Of a DNA stretch of 15,407 bases, positions 5,701 to 13,298 are shown in pieces. The DNA lies in assembly GCA_039184335.1 (NCBI GenBank), contig JBCDBD010000059.1, positions 1 through 15,407 on the forward strand, given 5' to 3'. Made by a program: the position numbers and the translations under genes. Source of the stretch: JBCDBD01 sp039184335 (GTDB lineage: Bacteria > Bacteroidota > Bacteroidia > Flavobacteriales > Flavobacteriaceae). The notes under the pieces were generated by a model. That model worked only from the letters and a program-made list of their open reading frames with translations. It was not told the origin of the DNA and did no database searches. Numbering within the stretch: the stretch's first letter is position 1; the number at the start of each line of letters is the position of its first letter.

Positions 5701-6651
5701 CTAATCGTTCAGTTGGATCGTGGATTGGCGTTCACGGTTGACCATCAACTTGGTCACATCAGGTCGGGCATAATGCCCTACTGGATCAAAGTTTTGATGT
5801 TCTTCATAGACCCTGTTGAAATCCAATACGTGGTACAATACTCCCTCGTAATCGACTACAGGTTCCAAAAGCCATTCCCCATCAGGGCCTGCGATACAAG
5901 ATGCCCCGTTTGCCAAAACATCAGGGGCATTCTTCAAAATGACATCCAAATGCGGTGTATCTTCGGGGAAATCCGTTTTACGCATCAGTGAAGAAACAGA
6001 AATCACATACCCCCGTGACTCACGGGCAATAAATCGGGTAATGTCTTGGGTATTGTGCAGCCCGCCGGGCCAAACGGCCACATGTAGGTTTTCTCCCTGT
6101 GCATAGAGTGCTGCTCTTGGTAAGGGCATCCAGTTTTCCCAACAGTTCAATCCCCCGACCGTAAACTGCTTCAAAGCATGCACCTGCAATCCGTTGCCAT
6201 CGCCTGGGGCCCAGGTCAAACGTTCATCATAGGTGGGCTGCAATTTTCGGTGTACAGACTTGATCTCACCTTCTTGATCGATATAGACCAGTGTGCAGTA
6301 CAAGCTATGTCCACCACGATCTTTCGCACGTTCCATCATTCCCAGATATATGGCCATGCCATGGGTTTTTGCCAACCGACATATTGTATTGAGTTCCCCT
6401 GTTTCAATTTGCACAGCATTTCTGGTGTAATATGCATGTATCTCTTTATTGACCTTTAAATTCCATGCAGCCCCGTTGGTCAAAGCCAACCAAAAAGGAT
6501 AGCCTGGCAAGAAGGCCTCACCAAACACCAAAAGCTCTGTACCTTCTTTTGCGGCCTCTTCGATAGTTTGCTCGATTTTTTGCATAGTATCGGTCTTGTT
6601 CAGCCATACCGGTGCAATTTGCGCCAAGGCGACTTTAAGTTCATTTTCCAT
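5701..6651 (-). CDS. Nitrilase-family carbon-nitrogen hydrolase
   Basis: A 316-residue cytoplasmic hydrolase of the nitrilase superfamily (PF00795), closest in pattern to true nitrilases that convert R-CN to carboxylic acid plus ammonia. The catalytic triad is visible: Glu45 in FGEAFLPGYPFW, Lys136 in HRKLQPTYDERLTWAPGDG, and Cys170 in GGLNCWENWMPLPR. The CWE arrangement and the PTYDER segment after the lysine are typical of the nitrilase branch rather than amidases or NAD synthetase domains. Residues ~213-237 (VAVWPGGLHNTQDITRFIARESRGYV) form the conserved region that helps build the active site. The C-terminus is short, as in many bacterial forms. The natural substrate is unknown. It lies 143 bp downstream of the prenyltransferase gene on the same strand, with no strong promoter seen in that gap; a link to isoprenoid metabolism is not shown. 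Confidence 0.88.
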   Translation of the reverse strand: MENELKVALAQIAPVWLNKTDTMQKIEQTIEEAAKEGTELLVFGEAFLPGYPFWLALTNGAAWNLKVNKEIHAYYTRNAVQIETGELNTICRLAKTHGMAIYLGMMERAKDRGGHSLYCTLVYIDQEGEIKSVHRKLQPTYDERLTWAPGDGNGLQVHALKQFTVGGLNCWENWMPLPRAALYAQGENLHVAVWPGGLHNTQDITRFIARESRGYVISVSSLMRKTDFPEDTPHLDVILKNAPDVLANGASCIAGPDGEWLLEPVVDYEGVLYHVLDFNRVYEEHQNFDPVGHYARPDVTKLMVNRERQSTIQLND

Positions 6652-6794
6652 TCGATTTTTCTATGTTTCAATGGTCAATATTAGCTTAATCGTTAGAGAG
6701 TCCCCGACCTGACAACATCTTGAATACAAAATCGCCAATTCACATGGTTTCCCTAAAATTAGATACAGAGCTGTTGTGGTGGCAGTGACAAAAC

Positions 6795-7700
6795 CTAAGC
6801 AATGCGGTGTAAAACCAAATCTATATCAATCAACAAGATACTGAATACCCCGATGACAATGATGAACTTTAAAATGTTATGTAGCCAAACATAGTGCTTC
6901 TTTTGATCTGCCCTAATCAACAGAACAACAAAGGTTGCCAAAATTAGAATAGCACCCCAAAAATAGAAGTGCATATAGCCAATATCGAATTTTTTAATCA
7001 ACAACAGTGCCGGCAGCAAGGTCAAGAGGGTTAAGAGTCCTATCAATACTTTTGACACTTTGGCACCATAAATAATAGGTATGGTTCGGTAGTTTTGGGC
7101 CATATCGCCTGTCATATTCTCCAAATCCTTGATCATCTCACGCGCTAAGATCAATAAAAACAGAAACACGGCATGCACAAAAATGACTGTCTCGAAATTG
7201 CGGTAATACACAAATACCACAAAAAAGGGTGTAATCGCCAAAGTTGCAGAGACCAGGTTGCCTAAAAATGGAATCCGTTTAAGTTTGTGTGAATACAACC
7301 ATATGCCGAAAATATAGGCCGAAAAGAACAATACGGCACGAAATGAAATGTAGCTGGCTGCGAAAACGGCCAAAAAATTCAAAATGAAATAAGTGGTCAA
7401 TTTAAATCGTTGGCTTACCAAACGATCCAACATGCTTTTGGTCGGTTTGTTGATTAAATCTTTTTCGGCGTCATAAAAATTATTGATGATATAGCCTGAA
7501 GCAATGACCAGGGCAGAGGCGGTAACGATTAAGAACAGATTCAAATCAAATACTACCATATGTAGTGGCAGATCAGGGGAAAGAATATAGATAGAGGCCA
7601 AATACTGGGCCAAGGTAATCATAAGGATATTATAGCCCCTTACCACGGAAAACAAGCTCAAAAGCTTAAAAAGCAGGAGCCGATTTCTTCTACTTAGCAT
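6795..7700 (-). CDS. UbiA-family prenyltransferase, geranylgeranylglycerol-phosphate transferase-like
   Basis: A 301-residue integral membrane protein with about eight or nine hydrophobic helices. UbiA enzymes move a polyprenyl group from its diphosphate to an acceptor using two Asp-rich, Mg-binding motifs. The first is NNFYDAEKD (73-81) followed by LINKP, and the second is REMIKDLENMTGD (187-199), with RTIPIIYG just after it. This form, with NxxxDxxxD and no quinone-specific signature, is what annotation usually names geranylgeranylglycerol-phosphate geranylgeranyltransferase in Flavobacteriaceae. In archaea that step makes digeranylgeranylglyceryl phosphate; the bacterial acceptor is not established from sequence. 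It starts 8 bp after the GHMP kinase stop, so the two are almost certainly co-transcribed, which ties it to isoprenoid precursor supply. Confidence 0.85.
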   Translation of the reverse strand: MLSRRNRLLLFKLLSLFSVVRGYNILMITLAQYLASIYILSPDLPLHMVVFDLNLFLIVTASALVIASGYIINNFYDAEKDLINKPTKSMLDRLVSQRFKLTTYFILNFLAVFAASYISFRAVLFFSAYIFGIWLYSHKLKRIPFLGNLVSATLAITPFFVVFVYYRNFETVIFVHAVFLFLLILAREMIKDLENMTGDMAQNYRTIPIIYGAKVSKVLIGLLTLLTLLPALLLIKKFDIGYMHFYFWGAILILATFVVLLIRADQKKHYVWLHNILKFIIVIGVFSILLIDIDLVLHRIA

Positions 7701-7708
7701 GGGGAAAT

Positions 7709-8647
7709 CTAGAAGTTGTAGACCACTTCCAATTTGTGGCCTTTCAATACTGTTCTGGCCTTATCAATATCTTCGGTAAAACCCAATATGTATCCTCCAC
7801 CACCCGAACCACACAATTTGAGGTAGTAGTCATTGGAATCGATCCCTTGTTTCCATAGTTTATGGAACTGCCTAGGAATCATTGGTTTAAAATGGTCAAG
7901 AACGACATGTGAAAGTTGCTTTACATGACCAAAAAGTGATTTGACATCACCATTTAAAAAATACTCTACACAGGCATCGGTATGTTTGATGAACTTATCC
8001 TTAATCACGTTTCGAAACCCTTCTTGCTTCATTTTCTCCATGAAAATCTGCACCATTGGAGCTGTTTCCCCAGTGATTCCACTATCCAACAAAAACACGG
8101 CACCTTTGCCTTCTTTGTTTTGGGAAGGAATGCTAGTCGACTCAATATTGTCTTTTGAATTGATCAGAATGGGCAAGCTTAAGTAACTGTTCAACGGATC
8201 TAAACCTGAAGATTTTCCATGGAAGAACGATTCCATCCGTCCAAAAATAGCTTTCAGCTTTAATAATTTTTCACGGGTCAAGTTTTCCAAGACGGTAATC
8301 CTGTGATGGGCGTATTTGTCATAGATTGCTGCCACAAGCGCCCCACTACTACCTATACCATAGCCTTGGGGAATTGAACTGTCGAAATACATACCGGCCG
8401 CCAGGTCTTTTTTCATTGAAGCAATATCAAAGGAAACCAAATTCAATTCGGTTTCCTGTAGCTGCTCTAAATAATTGGCAAACCTTTGCAGACTTTGGTT
8501 TGAGGCCCTTGCCCCTTCAGAAAGGTTTTCTTCAGTTTTGAGTGCTCCCTTAAAAAAATTATACGGAATGGAAAGCCCTTTGGAATCTTTAATGATTCCA
8601 TATTCCCCAAAAAGCAAGATTTTCGAATAGAACAACGGTCCCTTCAT
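7709..8647 (-). CDS. GHMP kinase of the mevalonate pathway (mevalonate or phosphomevalonate kinase)
   Basis: A 312-residue cytoplasmic kinase. GHMP motifs are in order: motif 1 near the N-terminus (YSKILLFGEYGIIKDSKGLSIP, 7-28), the ATP-binding motif 2 IPQGYGIGSSGAL (92-104), the conserved GKSSGLDPLNSYL (144-156) supplying a catalytic Asp150, and motif 3 LKLCGSGGGGYILGF (276-290). The FGEYG variant of FGEH is typical of kinases in this pathway from Bacteroidota. Published work on Flavobacterium johnsoniae found that its mevalonate and phosphomevalonate kinases are only distantly related to the classical ones, so I do not choose between the two substrates. The gene has its own promoter (8673-8703) after a 125-bp gap from the decarboxylase gene and is tightly followed by the UbiA gene. 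Confidence 0.87.
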   Translation of the reverse strand: MKGPLFYSKILLFGEYGIIKDSKGLSIPYNFFKGALKTEENLSEGARASNQSLQRFANYLEQLQETELNLVSFDIASMKKDLAAGMYFDSSIPQGYGIGSSGALVAAIYDKYAHHRITVLENLTREKLLKLKAIFGRMESFFHGKSSGLDPLNSYLSLPILINSKDNIESTSIPSQNKEGKGAVFLLDSGITGETAPMVQIFMEKMKQEGFRNVIKDKFIKHTDACVEYFLNGDVKSLFGHVKQLSHVVLDHFKPMIPRQFHKLWKQGIDSNDYYLKLCGSGGGGYILGFTEDIDKARTVLKGHKLEVVYNF

Positions 8648-8672
8648 GAAAATTGTTTAACACTTGGCATGC

Positions 8673-8703
8673 TAAAGATAGACAAACCCGTACGCCTTAT
8701 CAA
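8673..8703 (-). promoter_or_regulatory. Bacteroidota-type promoter of the GHMP kinase/UbiA pair
   Basis: On the minus strand TTTTG (8705-8701) is followed after 20 bases by TATCTTTA (8680-8673), one mismatch from TAnnTTTG. The spacing equals that of the rluB promoter. The start codon at 8647 leaves a leader of about 20 bases. It suggests that the kinase and prenyltransferase form a separate transcript or have an internal promoter in addition to read-through from the decarboxylase gene. Confidence 0.6.
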
Positions 8704-8772
8704 AATTTTTGGGTTTAAATATCGTTTCTACCGACAACAGAACGTTTAAAATGACGAATACGTATCTTGATT

Positions 8773-9861
8773 TTATATCAATTGCCTAGCACCCTTCCCA
8801 ATTCGATCGCAAATATAATGCCCATTTTCGCAATAGGCAACGAGTTCATCTTGAATGAATTGAAACACGCTCTCCTTTTCGGCTTCAGGATAGAGTACAT
8901 GTACGTTCGCCCCGGCATCGAGCGTGAAGCACACATGTGTTCGGGTGGCTTCCCTAAATTGCCAGATACGATTGATAATTTCTAGCGTATTGGGCTTCAT
9001 CAATATAAAATAAGGGGTGCTGGCCATCATCATGGCATGTAGTGTCAATGCCTCGCTTTCTATAATTTTGATAAAACCCTCGAGGTTGCCCTCAGAAAAA
9101 ATCGCTTGCAAATCATTTAGGTGGTGTATGGCCTGATCAAAACGGGATGCCGCAAATGGATGCCCATGCATCAAATTATGGCCTACGGAACTACTTACCT
9201 GTTTTTGACCTTTGTCAACCAATAAAATGGTATCTTGAAAATTGCTAAAACTGTGATGTACCTCATAAGGATATCGCATACCAAATAGGTCTGAGCTTTC
9301 AGGAATGGACCCATGTTTGCCCCATTGTACAAGCCCACCCTCAACACTTCTACAAGCACTGCCTGAACCCAATCTCGCCAAAAAAGATGCCTTTTTGATA
9401 AAATAAGCTTCATCCATAGCACTGCCCAATTGTTTCTCGATACTTGTCAAACAAAGGGCAAGGGCAGCCATTGCACTTGCAGATGATGCGATACCGCTAC
9501 TATGTGGGAAGGAATTGGAGGTGTCGACAGTAAAGTGATACGCTTTCAAAAAAGGAACATAAGGGGCAACGCGTTTAAAGAAGGTTGCTATCTTGGGCTT
9601 AAAATCAGGCTTCTCTTTTCCCTCAAAAATCAGCTCAAAGGAAAAATCCTTTAGCTGTTGATCGGCCTTCTTAAAAGACAATGAAGTGGTCGTCGAAGAA
9701 GCATCAAGCGTAAAGCTTACGGATGGATTTTGGGGAATCTGGTTTTCTTTTTTCCCCCAGTACTTCACCAAGGCAATGTTGCTGGGTGCCTTCCAAGTGA
9801 CCTTCCCTTCCTTTATTAGGGTATCGAAATCTTTTTGGGGCAGAAAGTCTTTTTCGGTCAT
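8773..9861 (-). CDS. mvaD: Diphosphomevalonate decarboxylase
   Basis: A 362-residue GHMP-superfamily enzyme that uses ATP to decarboxylate mevalonate 5-diphosphate to isopentenyl diphosphate, the last step of the classical mevalonate pathway. The N-terminal signature APSNIALVKYWGKK (25-38) is diagnostic of the family. The phosphate-binding loop is SFPHSSGIASSASAMAALAL (117-136). LARLGSGSACRSVEGGLVQW (161-180) carries the substrate-binding Ser and Arg residues, and FTLDAGANVHVLYP (312-325) holds the catalytic Asp315. The length is slightly longer than the common 320-340 residues because of an N-terminal extension of about 20 residues (MTEKDFLPQKDFDTLIKEGK), as seen in Bacteroidota forms. It is the first gene of the minus-strand isoprenoid row and diverges from tspO across an 89-bp gap containing a perfect -7 element for this gene. 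Confidence 0.94.
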   Translation of the reverse strand: MTEKDFLPQKDFDTLIKEGKVTWKAPSNIALVKYWGKKENQIPQNPSVSFTLDASSTTTSLSFKKADQQLKDFSFELIFEGKEKPDFKPKIATFFKRVAPYVPFLKAYHFTVDTSNSFPHSSGIASSASAMAALALCLTSIEKQLGSAMDEAYFIKKASFLARLGSGSACRSVEGGLVQWGKHGSIPESSDLFGMRYPYEVHHSFSNFQDTILLVDKGQKQVSSSVGHNLMHGHPFAASRFDQAIHHLNDLQAIFSEGNLEGFIKIIESEALTLHAMMMASTPYFILMKPNTLEIINRIWQFREATRTHVCFTLDAGANVHVLYPEAEKESVFQFIQDELVAYCENGHYICDRIGKGARQLI

Positions 9862-9876
9862 TCAAAAGAATTTCGA

Positions 9877-9911
9877 CAAAGATAGTGATGGCTCCACTCG
9901 TAGTTCTACGA
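9877..9911 (-). promoter_or_regulatory. -7 element of mvaD and a small inverted repeat upstream of it
   Basis: On the minus strand TATCTTTG (9884-9877) matches the Bacteroidota -7 consensus in full and sits 16 bp before the mvaD start codon. No TTG is present at the usual distance upstream. Instead TCGTAG-TT-CTACGA (9898-9911), a perfect inverted repeat with 6-base arms, covers the part between -20 and -40. A promoter lacking the -33 box but overlapped by a palindrome could need an activator. The regulator is unknown. Confidence 0.45.
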
Positions 9912-9950
9912 ATTTAAATAAATTACTATTTTAGTGAGATTAGCACAGCC

Positions 9951-10424
9951 ATGAACAAGAAAATCGTTTACATCTTGATATCGACCACCGTTTGTTTACT
10001 GATTGGCATTTTGGCAAGTTTTGCAACACAGAGCTCCGTGGATGGCTGGTATGTCACCTTGAACAAACCAAGTTTTAATCCCCCAAATTGGATTTTTGGT
10101 CCGGTTTGGGGTGTACTTTATCTGATGATGGGTGTTGCTGCCGGCATTGTTTGGGCAAAAGGGTTTTATCACATTTGGGTCAAGACCGCCCTATACCATT
10201 TTGGGTTTCAACTATTGCTCAATGCGCTCTGGAGCATTGTTTTTTTCGGTTTGCAAAGTCCATTATGGGCATTGTTTGTCATCTTGGCACTTTTGGCACT
10301 GATCGTACTGACCATTCGATGGTTCAATGTGGTAAGCAAGGTAGCTGCATTTTTAATGGTTCCCTATTTGTTATGGGTCTGCTTTGCCTTTCTTTTGAAT
10401 TATAAGATCTGGGAACTCAATTAG
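9951..10424 (+). CDS. tspO: TspO/MBR family membrane protein (tryptophan-rich sensory protein)
   Basis: A 157-residue membrane protein with five predicted transmembrane helices, the family's usual size. The diagnostic loop after helix 1 is intact: DGWYVTLNKPSFNPPNWIFG (31-50), followed by PVWGVLYLMMGVAAG. Many Trp residues recur through the protein, including WFN near the end of helix 4. TspO proteins bind porphyrins and sterol-like ligands and have been linked to tetrapyrrole handling and stress responses; the bacterial role varies. It is transcribed divergently from mvaD, so the two share an 89-bp control region, and its 3' end overlaps the convergent DUF1697 gene by 8 bp. A link to isoprenoid or pigment synthesis is suggested by position only. 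Confidence 0.93.
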   Translation: MNKKIVYILISTTVCLLIGILASFATQSSVDGWYVTLNKPSFNPPNWIFGPVWGVLYLMMGVAAGIVWAKGFYHIWVKTALYHFGFQLLLNALWSIVFFGLQSPLWALFVILALLALIVLTIRWFNVVSKVAAFLMVPYLLWVCFAFLLNYKIWELN

Positions 10425-10953
10425 TGCCCATTTCAATTAATTTTTCCAAGGTCTTCAGATTTCTTGTAGTGGCTTCGACCTTCAATTTCGCCTCTACCAA
10501 ATTGTTATTGAGTTTTGCCTTGCCATAACCTGCCCCACAATTAAGATAAACACATTTTGCGGTAACCTGAAACTCTTCATTTTCAAATTTCAATTGGTTA
10601 AATTTATCTGTCTGTACATCATTTGGTGCATTTTTCAATAACACAAAGTACAATTGCTTGCTGTCCACTTCTCCATAAAAAGGGTTTTTTTCCAAAATCT
10701 CCCTTAAACCAATGACCGTTGTTACCAATACAGGCACATCAAACCCAAAATCTACCATAATGGCCTTTTTGATCTGCACCTCCGCATCCATTTCATTTCC
10801 AAAACGACCTTGAAATACCACATTTCCGCTTTGAATATAGGTGCGCACCCTCTCAAGGCCCAATCTTGAAAGGCTTTTTCTTAAATCTTCCATTCTTATT
10901 TTTTTCTGCCCACTAACATTAATTCCCCTCAGAAGGGCAATATAATTTTCCAT
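10417..10953 (-). CDS. DUF1697 family protein of unknown function
   Basis: A 178-residue soluble protein. The N-terminal signature of DUF1697 (PF08002) is clear: NYIALLRGINVSGQKKIRMED (3-23), followed by LGLERVRTYIQSGNVVFQG. The C-terminal third contains VYLNCGAGYGKAKLNNNLVE and ATTRNLKTLEKLIEM, also family features. The family is about 180 residues and often lies alone; no biochemical role is established to my knowledge, and the fold suggests a small alpha/beta protein. The stop codon is inside the end of tspO on the other strand (8-bp overlap). The start codon is 103 bp from glpK, which runs the other way, so that AT-rich gap must hold both promoters. I found no clean -7/-33 pair there. Confidence 0.9.
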   Translation of the reverse strand: MENYIALLRGINVSGQKKIRMEDLRKSLSRLGLERVRTYIQSGNVVFQGRFGNEMDAEVQIKKAIMVDFGFDVPVLVTTVIGLREILEKNPFYGEVDSKQLYFVLLKNAPNDVQTDKFNQLKFENEEFQVTAKCVYLNCGAGYGKAKLNNNLVEAKLKVEATTRNLKTLEKLIEMGTN

Positions 10954-11056
10954 TATATTTTTAATTTATATATCCGATCAGGTCGAGAAACTACTACGAT
11001 TTATTTTAGTAAATTCATGCACTTTTGATTTTTCAAATTAACCTATCATCTTCCAC

Positions 11057-12553
11057 ATGGAAAAATATATTTTGGCATTGGACCAAGGCACCACCAGTTC
11101 TAGAGCCGTTATTTTTGACAAGAAAGGAGTTATTGTTTCGATAGCACAGAAAGAATTCACACAAATTTTTCCAAAACCTGGGTGGGTTGAGCACGATGCC
11201 ACTGAAATTTGGTCGACCCAAGCAGGTATAGCTGCCGAAGCAGTTACCAAAAAAGGGTTGGATGGTTCGCAAATTGCCGCTATAGGCATCACCAACCAAC
11301 GTGAAACTGCAGTGGTTTGGGACAAACATACGGGAGAACCGGTACATAATGCCATTGTATGGCAAGACAAACGGACTGCCGACTTCTGTGATGACCTGAA
11401 AAAACAGGGAAAGACCGAATTCATTCGTGAAAGAACCGGACTGGTCATCGATTCCTATTTTTCAGCGACCAAGGTCAAATGGATATTGGACCATGTTGAT
11501 GGCGCGAGGGAACGGGCAGAAGCTGGCGACCTAATTTGGGGTACCATTGACTCTTGGCTTGTCTGGAAGATGACCCAAGGCAAACTACATATCACCGATG
11601 TGACCAATGCCTCACGCTCTTTGGTCTTCAACATCAATACCATGGCCTGGGATGATGAACTGCTAGCGCTTTTCGACATTCCGAAAAGCATGCTCCCTGA
11701 AGTCAAGCAATCCAGTGAGGTTTACGGCCATACCAGTCCTAATTTCTTTGCCAATAAAATTCCCATCGCCGGCATTGCAGGCGATCAGCAAGCTGCACTC
11801 TTCGGCCAAATGTGCACAAAACAGGGGATGGTAAAAAACACCTATGGCACCGGATGCTTCATGCTCATGAACATTGGGGAAAAACCCATTATCTCGAAGA
11901 ACAACCTATTGACTACCGTAGCCTGGAAAATCAATGGAAAAACCCATTATGCCCTAGAAGGCAGCATCTTCATTGCAGGTGCGGTGGTACAATGGCTTCG
12001 TGACAGTCTGAAAGTCATCAACACCTCATCAGAGGTAGAACAATTGGCAGGTTCGGTCGATAGTTCTGAGGGGGTCTATTTTGTGCCTGCGTTTGCAGGA
12101 CTGGGTGCACCACATTGGAACCAATATGCACAGGGCACAATCTTTGGTCTTACCCGAGGCAGCACCAATGCCCATATTGCCAGGGCAGCGCTCGAATCGA
12201 TAGCCTATCAGACCATGGATATTTTGAAGGCCATGGAAGCTGATGCTGGAATTTCAATCAAAGAGTTACGGGTAGATGGAGGTGCTACAGTGAACAATCT
12301 ATTGATGCAATTTCAGGCCGATGTTTTGAATACCGTGACCGTGAGACCCAAGATAGTGGAAACCACCGTGATGGGTGCTGCTTATTTGGCGGGTTTGGCC
12401 GTTGGATATTGGAAAAGTCCCGAAGAAATTCAAGATATTTGGCAAACAGATGTACATTTCAATCCCGTACAGGAACGAGAAGCGATTGAGGATGGAATAA
12501 AAGGATGGTACAAGGCCATAGATGCACTTGAGCATTGGACCAAAAACAACTAA
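11057..12553 (+). CDS. glpK: Glycerol kinase
   Basis: A 498-residue FGGY-family carbohydrate kinase that phosphorylates glycerol with ATP to sn-glycerol 3-phosphate in the cytoplasm. The first ATP/phosphate loop ALDQGTTSSRAVIFD is at 7-21. Glycerol-binding residues line up with those known from the E. coli enzyme: Arg82-Glu83 in ITNQRETAVVW, Trp102 in VWQDKR, and the catalytic-base Asp243 in GIAGDQQAALFG. The second half carries KNTYGTGCFM, the FVPAFAGLGAPHW segment and the nucleotide-binding LRVDGGATVNNLLMQFQAD. The length is normal. glpF begins 6 bp after its stop codon, so uptake and phosphorylation are co-expressed. A near -7 element (CACTTTTG, 11020-11027) lies upstream but lacks a matching -33 box. 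No glpR or glpD gene is in the window. Confidence 0.97.
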   Translation: MEKYILALDQGTTSSRAVIFDKKGVIVSIAQKEFTQIFPKPGWVEHDATEIWSTQAGIAAEAVTKKGLDGSQIAAIGITNQRETAVVWDKHTGEPVHNAIVWQDKRTADFCDDLKKQGKTEFIRERTGLVIDSYFSATKVKWILDHVDGARERAEAGDLIWGTIDSWLVWKMTQGKLHITDVTNASRSLVFNINTMAWDDELLALFDIPKSMLPEVKQSSEVYGHTSPNFFANKIPIAGIAGDQQAALFGQMCTKQGMVKNTYGTGCFMLMNIGEKPIISKNNLLTTVAWKINGKTHYALEGSIFIAGAVVQWLRDSLKVINTSSEVEQLAGSVDSSEGVYFVPAFAGLGAPHWNQYAQGTIFGLTRGSTNAHIARAALESIAYQTMDILKAMEADAGISIKELRVDGGATVNNLLMQFQADVLNTVTVRPKIVETTVMGAAYLAGLAVGYWKSPEEIQDIWQTDVHFNPVQEREAIEDGIKGWYKAIDALEHWTKNN

Positions 12554-12559
12554 CCAAAT

Positions 12560-13297
12560 ATGACACCTTTTATTGCAGAAATCATTGGAACATTTCTTTT
12601 AATCTTATTGGGGTGTGGTGTAAATGCCAATGTCCTTTTAGACCTTACCAAAGGCAATAGGGGAAACCATAGCGGATGGCTCCTGATCACAACAGGGTGG
12701 GCACTTGCCGTCTATGTTGGGGTTGTGGTTGCTGGGCCATACAGTGGTGCGCATATCAACCCCGCCGTAAGTATTGGCCTTGCTGTGGCAGGGGAATTTT
12801 CATGGCATGACGTGCCCCCATATATCTTAGCCCAGTTCATTGGTGCCATATTGGGGGCCTTTTTTGTTTGGTCGGTCTATAAAGATCATTTCGATGCCAC
12901 CCAAAACGCAGCATTGAAAAGGGGCACCTTTTGCACGGACCCCGCCATACCGCATACCTTCAGAAATGTATTGGGCGAAGCCATCGGAACCTTCGTTTTG
13001 GTATTCACCATCCTTTATTTTACAGATGCTACCCTAAGCGACTCAAACACCATCATAGGTCTTGGTTCGCTGGGTGCCCTACCTGTTGCGCTCTTGGTCT
13101 GGGTCATAGGCATCGCATTGGGTGGAACCACTGGTTATGCTATCAATCCAGCTCGAGATCTGGGACCTCGAATCGTGCATGCCCTTGTTCCAATAAAGGA
13201 TAAGGCCCACAGTAACTGGGGCTATTCATGGATACCGGTCATTGGACCGATACTGGGCAGTGTACTTGCAGCTTTATTGATGTTAGCCCTACAATGA
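12560..13297 (+). CDS. glpF: Aquaglyceroporin (glycerol facilitator)
   Basis: A 245-residue MIP-family channel in the inner membrane with six transmembrane helices and two half-helices. Both NPA boxes are intact: GAHINPAVSIG (63-73, NPA at 67-69) and GYAINPARDLGPRI (192-205, NPA at 196-198). The Asp right after NPAR (Asp200) and small residues near the pore (GGTTGYAIN) mark the glycerol-conducting branch rather than the water-only aquaporins. Glycerol entering through it would be trapped by GlpK, whose gene ends 6 bp upstream. The stop codon is only 1 bp from the stop codon of the convergent flavoprotein gene, and no terminator hairpin is visible between them. Confidence 0.95.
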   Translation: MTPFIAEIIGTFLLILLGCGVNANVLLDLTKGNRGNHSGWLLITTGWALAVYVGVVVAGPYSGAHINPAVSIGLAVAGEFSWHDVPPYILAQFIGAILGAFFVWSVYKDHFDATQNAALKRGTFCTDPAIPHTFRNVLGEAIGTFVLVFTILYFTDATLSDSNTIIGLGSLGALPVALLVWVIGIALGGTTGYAINPARDLGPRIVHALVPIKDKAHSNWGYSWIPVIGPILGSVLAALLMLALQ

Positions 13298-13298
13298 C

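Noticed and set aside
11020..11027. CACTTTTG as the glpK promoter -7 element
   Set aside because: It lacks the first T of the consensus, and no TTG is found at 17-23 bases upstream. It is mentioned only as a possibility in the glpK entry.
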